Source: Gluconacetobacter asukensis
GTDB taxonomy: Bacteria > Pseudomonadota > Alphaproteobacteria > Acetobacterales > Acetobacteraceae
Reading direction: 5' to 3'
Assembly (NCBI RefSeq): GCF_014174375.1
Contig: NZ_JABEQE010000006.1
Coordinates: 1 to 64,000, forward strand
DNA: 64,000 nt
Of the stretch, positions 25,833-33,172 are shown piece by piece; position 1 is the stretch's first letter; each line of letters opens with the position of its first letter. Under the pieces are notes generated by a model, which was not told the origin of the DNA, did not search any database, and saw nothing but the letters and a program-made list of their open reading frames with translations. A program made the translations under genes and the position numbers.

Positions 25833-27020
25833 ATGAACATGGATGATCCTGTCGTCATTGTTTCGGCGGCACGTACGCCGGTTGGCTGGTTCCAGGGCGT
25901 GCTGTCGGATGTGCCGGCGACCGAACTGGGGGCTGTGGCGATCCGGGGGGCGCTGGAGCGGAGCGGTCTGGCGCCTGATTCCGTCGATACGGTGCTGATG
26001 GGGTGTGTGTTGAGTGCCGGGCTGGGGCAGAACCCCGCGCGGCAGGCCGCGCATGGCGCGGGGCTGCCGTTTGGCGCCGCGACGGCGACCGTCAACAAGC
26101 TGTGCGGGTCGGGGATGATGGCGATCGCGATGGGGCACGATGCGCTGAAGGCGGGCTCGGCCCAGGCGGTCGTGGCCGGTGGCCTGGAGTCGATGTCGAA
26201 CGCGCCCTACCTGCTGACCAGGGTGCGGCAGGGCTATCGTCTGGGGCACGGCCAGATGATCGACCATATGTTCCACGACGGGCTGGAGGATGCGTACGAA
26301 CCCGGGCAATTGATGGGGCATTTCGCGGAACAGACCGCGCGCGATTATGGTTTCAGCCGGTTGGAGCAGGATGCGTATGCCGCGATGACGCTGGCGCGTG
26401 CCCGTGTCGCGGTGGAAGGCGGGGCCTTCGCGGCCGAGATTTCGCCGGTTTCCGTCAGGACCCGCAAGGGAGAGGTGGACGTCGCGCAGGACGAGAATCC
26501 CCTCAAGGCGCAGCCGGACAAGATCCCGACGCTGCGTCCGGCCTTCGGCAGGGATGGCACGATCACGGCGGCCAGTTCGTCGGGCATTGCCGATGGTGCG
26601 GCGGCGGTGGTTCTGGCGCGCCGGTCCTGGGCCGAACGGCAGGGAGTGCCGGTATTCGCCGCCATCCGGGCGCTGGCGGTTCATTCGCAGGCGCCGCGCG
26701 ATTTCACGCAGGCGCCGGTGCCTGCCATCCGCAAGCTGCTGGATCGGGCGGGGTGGCGCGTGGGCGATGTCGATCTGTTCGAGATCAACGAGGCTTTCGC
26801 AGTCACGGCGATGGTGGCGCAACGCGATCTGGACATTCCGTCGGACAGACTGAACGTGAATGGGGGCGCCTGCGCGCTGGGGCATCCGATCGGGGCGACG
26901 GGGGCGCGGCTGGTGACGACCCTGCTGCATGCATTGCGCGCGCGGGGATTGCGGCGCGGGGTGGCGGCTGCCTGCATCGGCGGTGGCGAGGCGATTGCGA
27001 TCGCGGTGGAGCTGCCCTGA
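25833..27020 (+). CDS. Acetyl-CoA C-acetyltransferase (thiolase)
   Basis: A 395-aa thiolase. It condenses or cleaves acyl-CoA and acetyl-CoA. The nucleophilic Cys is in TVNKLCGSGMMAIAMG. The C-terminal catalytic motifs are NVNGGACALGHPIGATGAR (His) and CIGGGEAIAIAVE (Cys). EINEAFAVTAM is also present. Length and N-terminus (PVVIVSAARTPVGWFQGVLSDV) match biosynthetic AtoB/PhaA-type thiolases. ATG 25833 is preferred over GTG 25809. Only the TetR gene is nearby, with no phaB or phaC, so a PHB role is not shown. Confidence 0.9.
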   Translation: MNMDDPVVIVSAARTPVGWFQGVLSDVPATELGAVAIRGALERSGLAPDSVDTVLMGCVLSAGLGQNPARQAAHGAGLPFGAATATVNKLCGSGMMAIAMGHDALKAGSAQAVVAGGLESMSNAPYLLTRVRQGYRLGHGQMIDHMFHDGLEDAYEPGQLMGHFAEQTARDYGFSRLEQDAYAAMTLARARVAVEGGAFAAEISPVSVRTRKGEVDVAQDENPLKAQPDKIPTLRPAFGRDGTITAASSSGIADGAAAVVLARRSWAERQGVPVFAAIRALAVHSQAPRDFTQAPVPAIRKLLDRAGWRVGDVDLFEINEAFAVTAMVAQRDLDIPSDRLNVNGGACALGHPIGATGARLVTTLLHALRARGLRRGVAAACIGGGEAIAIAVELP

Positions 27021-27111
27021 CGACCGGGGCGTCGATCGACTGGAAGATGGCTGGCAGCTTCTCTATCGTCTGACATGCCCGATGTTCGTGGCGGTTGTGA
27101 CGAGGTTCTGC

Positions 27112-27795
27112 ATGTGCTGCCGCGCAGGGAATGTGCTGGAGGGGCTGTCGCGATTTCTGTTGCTGGCCGCCATGGGGGTTCTGCTGGCCTGCTGTGCCGG
27201 CGGGAGCGGGCCGTCGGCCTGCCGGCCCGGGGAGCTGAATTCGGTCTATCTGGTCGATCGGGGGTGGCATACCGAAATCGGGGTGCCGGTGGCGGCGCTG
27301 TCGGGGAAACTGGCGGTTTATCGCGAGATCTTCCCCGGCGCGCGGACCATTCTGTTCGGCTATGGCAAGAAGACGTTCTTCACCGCCCCGGCGAGCAGTC
27401 TGGAAGAGTATCTGATCGGGCCTTTTCCCGGCCCGGCCGTGGTGCAGGTCTTTGCCATGACCACCACGCCTGACCTGGCCTATGACCCGGATGCCGTGGT
27501 GGTGCTGCCGGTGAGCCGTGAGGGGATGGGTCGCCTGTCGGACTTTATCGGGGACGACCTGGAGACGGGGCGTGATGGCCGGCCACGGTTGGTTGCGGCC
27601 GGTCATGGGCCGGAAAGCCTGTTCTATGCGGCGCGCAGCCGTTACACGCTGTTCCATACCTGCAACGGATGGGTGGTGCAGGCGCTGCGGGAGGCCGGGT
27701 TGCCGGTCTCGGCCGATGGTGTGGTGTTCGCCGGCCAGGTCATGGCGCGCGGCGCGCGTGCGGCGGCGATGTTGTGCCGCAAGACAGCACCGTGA
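27112..27795 (+). CDS. DUF2459 / TIGR02117-type lipoprotein
   Basis: A 227-aa protein of unknown function. A lipoprotein signal (FLLLAAMGVLLAC) is followed by the conserved start VYLVDRGWHTEIGVPV and motifs GARTILFGYGKKTFFTAP, VVLPVSREGMGRLSDFI and LFHTCNGWVVQALREAGLPVS. The Cys/Asn motif HTCNGW recalls papain- or NlpC-like hydrolase folds, but this is not established. GAGG lies six bases before ATG 27112. It follows the thiolase gene by 91 bp. Confidence 0.78.
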   Translation: MCCRAGNVLEGLSRFLLLAAMGVLLACCAGGSGPSACRPGELNSVYLVDRGWHTEIGVPVAALSGKLAVYREIFPGARTILFGYGKKTFFTAPASSLEEYLIGPFPGPAVVQVFAMTTTPDLAYDPDAVVVLPVSREGMGRLSDFIGDDLETGRDGRPRLVAAGHGPESLFYAARSRYTLFHTCNGWVVQALREAGLPVSADGVVFAGQVMARGARAAAMLCRKTAP

Positions 27796-27810
27796 GGGAT
27801 CTCAGGGTCT

Positions 27811-27861
27811 GACCGAATATGTGGGCTGGCGCGCGATCGCCGCCAGCGCGCATTTTCGGTC
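27811..27861. terminator. Large bidirectional terminator hairpin
   Basis: 21-bp arms (27811-27831 and 27841-27861) pair at 18 of 21 positions around a 9-nt loop. They lie between the convergent DUF2459 and small lipoprotein genes. Confidence 0.6.
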
Positions 27862-27867
27862 GGGCTC

Positions 27868-28062
27868 TCAGGGGCAGGGTGGGTGGTTGCCGTCGGGACA
27901 GACGACATCCGTGCCGCGCGGTACGACGATGACCTTGTGGTCGCGGGGCGGGTGGTCGTCGCCGTCGCCGCTGGCCGAACTGCATGCGGCCAGCGGGAGA
28001 AGGATCAGGCACAGGGCGGCGGAAAGGCGGAGCGGGCGGCACGGCAATGGAAGGTCGGTCAT
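27868..28062 (-). CDS. Small lipoprotein of unknown function
   Basis: A 64-aa product with a clear lipoprotein signal (RLSAALCLILLPLAAC, Cys27) and a short mature part rich in Asp and Pro ending in KVIVVPRGTDVVCPDGNHPPCP. Two Cys in the tail could form a disulfide. I recognise no function. The signal, codon use and flanking hairpin support a real gene, although the ribosome binding site is weak. Confidence 0.62.
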   Translation of the reverse strand: MTDLPLPCRPLRLSAALCLILLPLAACSSASGDGDDHPPRDHKVIVVPRGTDVVCPDGNHPPCP

Positions 28063-28158
28063 GGAAGCGCTTTCGCAACGGGAAGAGTGGATGTTCCTTC
28101 AATCGCATGGCGTTCGTCGGAGTTGCCGGTCGGGGGACATCGTTCTGTACCGGGCTGT

Positions 28159-30015
28159 TCAGCCGCCAGCGTGAGTCACGCCCACGATCCGTGCCGGGGC
28201 GCCGGCGTGGCAATCAAGCACCAGCAGATCGTTCCCCGCCGGGCGCAGGAACTCCGCCGGACAGAAGAGACGTTGCTGGGGGCCGATCGACCAGAAGCGC
28301 CCCAGCGCGTGGCCATTGATCCAAGCATAACCTTTTTTCCATTCTGCCATGTCGATATAGGTGGCGCCGATGCCCGGCATGTCGAAGGTGGCGCGGTAAA
28401 GCCCCGCAGGGTGGCCGGGTACTGATGGGTGGCGGGTGGCTTGGGCAAGCCGTGCCGCGTCGAGGGGCAGGCCGAAGATCGTCCAGTCCCGGAGAGGCGC
28501 GCCGCCCAGCGTGACAGGGCCTTCCAACCCCTTGCGATCGCCCATGGCGAGGCCGAAGCCGATATGGCCGAAACTGTCCACCAGGATATCCAGTCGCCTC
28601 GACCCCGGCGCAGGCGCGATGACGAGTGGTGTCCTGGTCGGAAAGAGGCGTGATATTGCGGCGATTTCCGTGCCGTCGAGGATCAGGCGCGCGTCGTCGT
28701 GGACCGGCGGCAGGTGAAGCGGGCCGCCGCGACCGGCCGGGACGACGCAGCGATAGAGCGCCATGCCGCCGGGTTGTCGCAGGCCGCGTTCCATCGACAC
28801 CGGATCGCGGGCCCGGACCGGGTCGCCCAGCGCGTTCCACGGCGATCCGGCGGCACGCGCCATGACCGGGGCGAAGCCGAGGATCGGCGGGTCCGGAGGG
28901 ACGGGCGGAAGGGGAAGGTTCGTGGCGCGCGCGATCATGGTGCGCAGGGTGTGATATTTCGGCGTGGCGCGTCCGGCCTCGTCGATCGGCGCATCGTAAT
29001 CGTAGCTGGTCACCACGGGCTGGAAGCGGCTGCCGTCCCGATGGGCGTTCGCGCCCGCGCCGGAGCCGAAATTCGTCCCGCCATGGACGACATACAGGTT
29101 GAACGATGCCCGTTGATCCAGGATTTTCCGGAAATCCGGGACGAAATCGATCGTCGCCATGCTCTTCTCGCCCCAATGGGTCAGCCAGCCGGGATAGGCC
29201 TCGCTGATCCAGGGCGGCGTTTCCGTCGCCAGGTCGCGAGCCTGATCGAGCCGGTAGTCGCCGTCCAGCCCAATCGCGCAGCCGGACAGGATAGTGCGTT
29301 TCTCGCGCAGTTGGGCCAGCCCGTCGGCGGTGGTGCAGGCGCCGGTGATGCCGTGCCGGAACCAGGTGTCGCGGGTCCAGGCCATATAGGCGGGGTCGCC
29401 GCCGAAGGACGCATATTCGTTTTCGATCTGCGTCATCAGGATCGGGCCGCCGCGATCGGCCATGAAGGGGCGCACGGCCTGTGCGATGGTGGCGATATAG
29501 CGCCTGGCGGCGGCGAGGAAGGCGGGGTCCATGCTGCGGACGCGGATATCGCCGTCATAGAGCAGCCATGCGGGCAGGCCGCCGAAATCCCACTCGCCGC
29601 AGACATAGGGGCCAGGACGCAGGGAGACCCACAGTCCGGCCTGCTGGCACAGGGTCAGGAAGGTGCGGAAATCGCGCCGGTCCGTGGTCAGGTCGAACCG
29701 TCCGGGGGCGGGTTCGAGCATGTTCCACATCAGGTAGATGGCGATGGTGTTCAGTCCCATCGCCTTCGCCATCGCGATCCGCGCCGGCCATTCGCCGCGC
29801 GGGATGCGGATGGGGTGCATTTCGCCCGACCGGATCTGGAAGGGGGTGCCGTCGAGGCGGAAGCCGTCGCGATGCAGCGTGAAGGCGTGAGGCCGCCCGT
29901 CCGGTACCGGCTCCGGGCCGGGTGTGGCGGCCAGGAGCCGGCCGCCGGCTGTGAACAGGCCGACGGCCATGGAGCCGGAGAGGACGGCGCGGCGCCCGAA
30001 AACGGAGTGCGTCAC
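28159..30015 (-). CDS. Beta-galactosidase, GH35, exported
   Basis: A 618-aa retaining glycosidase. The N-terminus is a Tat-like signal (FGRRAVLSGSMAVGLFTAG). The GH35 barrel shows LRPGPYVCGEWDFGGLPAWLL, the acid/base Glu200 in QIENEYASF and the nucleophile Glu272 in SEAYPGWLTHWG. A jelly-roll C-terminus includes KGYAWINGHALGRFWSIGPQ. It removes terminal beta-linked galactose in the periplasm. The start is GTG 30015, overlapping the previous stop in GTGA; the upstream frame is the alpha-galactosidase gene. It is the last gene of the TonB receptor-glycosidase operon. Confidence 0.92.
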   Translation of the reverse strand: MTHSVFGRRAVLSGSMAVGLFTAGGRLLAATPGPEPVPDGRPHAFTLHRDGFRLDGTPFQIRSGEMHPIRIPRGEWPARIAMAKAMGLNTIAIYLMWNMLEPAPGRFDLTTDRRDFRTFLTLCQQAGLWVSLRPGPYVCGEWDFGGLPAWLLYDGDIRVRSMDPAFLAAARRYIATIAQAVRPFMADRGGPILMTQIENEYASFGGDPAYMAWTRDTWFRHGITGACTTADGLAQLREKRTILSGCAIGLDGDYRLDQARDLATETPPWISEAYPGWLTHWGEKSMATIDFVPDFRKILDQRASFNLYVVHGGTNFGSGAGANAHRDGSRFQPVVTSYDYDAPIDEAGRATPKYHTLRTMIARATNLPLPPVPPDPPILGFAPVMARAAGSPWNALGDPVRARDPVSMERGLRQPGGMALYRCVVPAGRGGPLHLPPVHDDARLILDGTEIAAISRLFPTRTPLVIAPAPGSRRLDILVDSFGHIGFGLAMGDRKGLEGPVTLGGAPLRDWTIFGLPLDAARLAQATRHPSVPGHPAGLYRATFDMPGIGATYIDMAEWKKGYAWINGHALGRFWSIGPQQRLFCPAEFLRPAGNDLLVLDCHAGAPARIVGVTHAGG

Positions 30016-31184
30016 CGGCTGGGGCCTTCGAGGCGCAGCAGGATGACGTCGCGGGCGGGGATCGTGAAACGTGTATGGGGGGTGAGCGGCCCGGTCTCGC
30101 GCCCCGTCCACAACTCGCGCGCACTCCGCTCCGTCATCGTGGCGCGCAATGCTGTTCCCGGTGTCGTGTCGATCGCATGATCGAGTGTATTGACCAGCGC
30201 GATGGCGGTTCCGCCGTCGGCAAGATGGCGCAGCCAGATCTGTACGGCGCCATTCCAGGAAACGAGGTGGCCAGGATGGGACGAAACGTCCTGGTCGATG
30301 GCGATGACGTCACGATTGGTCAGGATCGCACGAGTCTCCGGCGTCATGGCAGAGAGGTCGTTCCCCGCGATCAGCGGCGCGGCAAGCATGACCCACAGCG
30401 TCAGGTGCGTGCGTTCCGCGCCGGGGGCGGTCAGGTCCCCGTTGCCGATTTCCAGCATGTCCGGGTCGTTCCAATGGCCGGGTGGCGGATCGGGGATGGC
30501 CTGATCGCTCAGGGCATTGAACATCATGGCCGCGTAATCGGGGGTAATATCCGTCGTGGTGCGCCAGATCGTCCCGCCTGTCGAGGCGGCCCACTCCCAG
30601 ACACGGCTCCAGCCGTACGAACACAGGGCAAGAATGACCGTGCGGCCGGTCGCGTCCAGAGCGGTGCCCATGCGGCGATACGCATCGATCATCATGGCGC
30701 GCTGGCGGTCGAGGTCCTGCCCGGCGAGATGTCGGCGGAAGCCGCAGAGATCATATTTGAGATAGTCCACGCCCCAGGCGGCGAACCGGCGCGCATCCTG
30801 CGCTTCGTGCCCTTCGCTGCCCGGCCGTCCGGCGCATGTGCGCGCGCCGGGGGATGAATACAGCCCGAACCGCAAGCCTCGGCCGTGGATATAGTCGGCG
30901 AGCGCTTTCATGTCGGGAAAGCGGGAGGGATCGGGCTGCAGGTTGCCCTGTGCGTCGCGCTGGCCCTGCCAGCCGTCGTCGATGATGACAGTGCGATAGC
31001 CGGCTGCCGCCATGCCGCTGGAAAGAAGAGCATCCGCAGCGTGCCGGATGTCGGCGTCCCGGATCTTGTCGCCGTAATGGTTCCAACTGTTCCAGCCCAT
31101 GGGCGGCCCGGACGCGCGCGCGGGGCCGGTGGCCAGTGCCGCCATTGCGAGCAATGCCGCGCGTATCGTCCCGCGCGGCTGCAT
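30012..31184 (-). CDS. GH27 alpha-galactosidase or alpha-N-acetylgalactosaminidase, exported
   Basis: A 390-aa clan GH-D glycosidase with a signal peptide (AALLAMAALATGPARA). Family motifs are PPMGWNSWNHYG, TVIIDDGWQ, the nucleophile Asp145 in YLKYDLCG, and WNDPDMLEIGN with ITPETRAILTNRDVIAIDQD. In alpha-galactosidases the specificity loop reads CEWP or CEWG with a Glu; here it reads LCSYGW, with Ser at that place, as in human alpha-N-acetylgalactosaminidase (CSWP). Together with the aga-type genes next door this favours GalNAc. Its ATG overlaps the preceding stop in TGATG, and its own stop overlaps the beta-galactosidase start. Confidence 0.87.
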   Translation of the reverse strand: MQPRGTIRAALLAMAALATGPARASGPPMGWNSWNHYGDKIRDADIRHAADALLSSGMAAAGYRTVIIDDGWQGQRDAQGNLQPDPSRFPDMKALADYIHGRGLRFGLYSSPGARTCAGRPGSEGHEAQDARRFAAWGVDYLKYDLCGFRRHLAGQDLDRQRAMMIDAYRRMGTALDATGRTVILALCSYGWSRVWEWAASTGGTIWRTTTDITPDYAAMMFNALSDQAIPDPPPGHWNDPDMLEIGNGDLTAPGAERTHLTLWVMLAAPLIAGNDLSAMTPETRAILTNRDVIAIDQDVSSHPGHLVSWNGAVQIWLRHLADGGTAIALVNTLDHAIDTTPGTALRATMTERSARELWTGRETGPLTPHTRFTIPARDVILLRLEGPSR

Positions 31185-33169
31185 CAGGGTGTCAGCTCCA
31201 GCGTCATGACCTCGAATGGCGCCAACTGGATGACGACGGGCGTGGCGGCGTCCAGAGTCCGGGGCGCGGGAGATTTCGCCCACAAGGTATGCACGGTGTA
31301 GCGCATCGGCGCATCATCGGGCAGTTCGAGCACCTTGTCCGGTTCGATCAGGATGCGGCGCGGTACCTGGTCGGGATTGCGCAAGGTCAGGAAGGCCTTT
31401 TTGGGCGTCCAGGCCGCCCAGCCATAGGGTTCGAGGCGGCCGGGGTCGCCGCCGACCCAGTGGCTGTCCTTGAGTATCCCGGCGTTTGCCCGTGCCCATT
31501 TTGCCGTGTCGGCGATCACGTCCCAATCGGCGGGCTTGAGCAGGTCGGGTGTTAGATAGAGTTCCTGCTCGTCCGTGCCGGTGGCGAAGAAGCTGTGTAC
31601 TTCATCGGGGAAATCATGGCCGGGGTCGGCGTCGAGGCGCTGGTTCTTTTGTGCGTAGATGATGCCGTGCAGCATCAGGGAGTTCAGGGGGAAGAGTGGC
31701 GCCTTGACGACGATGTTGTGGTAGGTGTCCGAATCGCGGTAGGTGATCCAGCGCTGGCGCCTGGTGCCCACGCCGCGCAGCCAGAAGGGCGACGGGAAGG
31801 TGCCGGTCGTCAGGTTGATGAAGGTGTTGGGGCGGGCGGCGTAGATGTCGGCAATCAGGTGGATGGCGGCGTCGAAATCACTGTTGAACACGCTGCCGGG
31901 CGCGACCTGGTCGGCATTGCCGGTACCGTCGAACTTGAACTGGTTGATGCAATCTTCCTTCAGCATCCGCATGACGGCATCGTGGAAGACGGCATAATAT
32001 TTCGGTCCCGAAAGATCGAACCCGTCGTCGCGGATTTCCAGGCCGGCCTTGCGTCCATTGGCGACGCGGATCTGCTGCGGCTTGCTGTAGCCGCCCCAGG
32101 GGGACAGCCAGACGCCGGGAGCGGCGCCAAAGGACGAGGCCAGCGTGCAGAGCGGCCTGAAGCCGGCGGGGAAGTCCTTGCTGAACCGCCAGAAGCCGCT
32201 CCGGTCGTCCCATCCGTCGTCGAAAAGGTAGGAATCGAGCGTTACGCCCCGCTTGCGGACCAGTTCTTCGCCGATGGCGCGAATGCGGTTCTCGGCATCT
32301 TTCTGCGTGTAGGGCGTGAAATAGCCGATATCGTACCAGGAATTGTAGTTGAGGAACGGGCGGTAGGGATGGCTGCGCTCGCGCTCGACATAGATCTGGA
32401 AATCGCGGCGCAACTGGCCGTGGCGGACGATACCCGCGACGGCGGAGACGGTCAGCGCGTGGTCGGGTTGGATCGGCAGTGCCTGGGCCAGGGTCAACTG
32501 CGAGCGGCCGTTGAACACCAGGCTGTTGGCCAGCGGATTTTCGATGCCGAAATAGCTGTCATCGACGACAGCCGGCGAGCCCTGCACGTCGCCGACCACC
32601 TCGCCCGTTTCCACGTTGGCTTCGAACAGTGCCACGCTCTTCAATGAAAGAGGCCGGGTCTTTGGCGTCAGCGCCACGATTTCGCGCAGATAGGGCGATC
32701 CGTCGCGCTGTTCGACCCGCCAGGCGATTGTGAAACGGCCTTTCGGGTCGGTGAATTGTGCGGTGACGGCCCGGCCGGGCAGGCGGTCGGCCGCGCGTGC
32801 GCTGGTCGCGTCCGGCGCGATTGTCTCGACGCGCGGGGGCTGGATCACCGTCAGGTCGGCGCTGGAAATCGCTTTGCCGTCGGCGAGGGTGAGCGTGAAC
32901 AATCCGCGTAGCGTGATCGTCCTGTCATGGACGAGGTCGGAAAACCGGGGATCGACGAGTTTGCTGGCCTGGGTCGTCCCCAGGGTGGTTCCCAGGGCGG
33001 TCCATGACAGGCGGACGGCCTGGTTACCGAAGCTCTGGTGGACGGCGGCCAGATCGCCGGCGGGATTGCCGGGAGCCAGGACCAGGGTGTCGTCAGCCTG
33101 CGCCGGGGGAATCGCGGTCAGGGCACTTGAAGCCAGGATGGCGCAGACGACCAGTTTTTTCATGTTCAT
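31184..33169 (-). CDS. GH36-like alpha-galactosidase / alpha-N-acetylgalactosaminidase, exported
   Basis: A 661-aa protein with a Sec signal (VVCAILASSALTAIPPAQA). The N-terminal half is beta-rich, and the (beta/alpha)8 half has LNYNSWYDIGYF, LDSYLFDDGWDD and QFKFDGTG, whose Asp414 is in the position of the clan GH-D nucleophile. The barrel is closer to GH36 alpha-GalNAcase-like proteins (some databases label such proteins enterotoxin) than to raffinose-type alpha-galactosidases. It starts three bases after the TonB receptor stop. ATG 33163 is an equal start candidate. Substrate identity is inferred from neighbours. Confidence 0.75.
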   Translation of the reverse strand: MNMKKLVVCAILASSALTAIPPAQADDTLVLAPGNPAGDLAAVHQSFGNQAVRLSWTALGTTLGTTQASKLVDPRFSDLVHDRTITLRGLFTLTLADGKAISSADLTVIQPPRVETIAPDATSARAADRLPGRAVTAQFTDPKGRFTIAWRVEQRDGSPYLREIVALTPKTRPLSLKSVALFEANVETGEVVGDVQGSPAVVDDSYFGIENPLANSLVFNGRSQLTLAQALPIQPDHALTVSAVAGIVRHGQLRRDFQIYVERERSHPYRPFLNYNSWYDIGYFTPYTQKDAENRIRAIGEELVRKRGVTLDSYLFDDGWDDRSGFWRFSKDFPAGFRPLCTLASSFGAAPGVWLSPWGGYSKPQQIRVANGRKAGLEIRDDGFDLSGPKYYAVFHDAVMRMLKEDCINQFKFDGTGNADQVAPGSVFNSDFDAAIHLIADIYAARPNTFINLTTGTFPSPFWLRGVGTRRQRWITYRDSDTYHNIVVKAPLFPLNSLMLHGIIYAQKNQRLDADPGHDFPDEVHSFFATGTDEQELYLTPDLLKPADWDVIADTAKWARANAGILKDSHWVGGDPGRLEPYGWAAWTPKKAFLTLRNPDQVPRRILIEPDKVLELPDDAPMRYTVHTLWAKSPAPRTLDAATPVVIQLAPFEVMTLELTP

Positions 33170-33172
33170 GAA

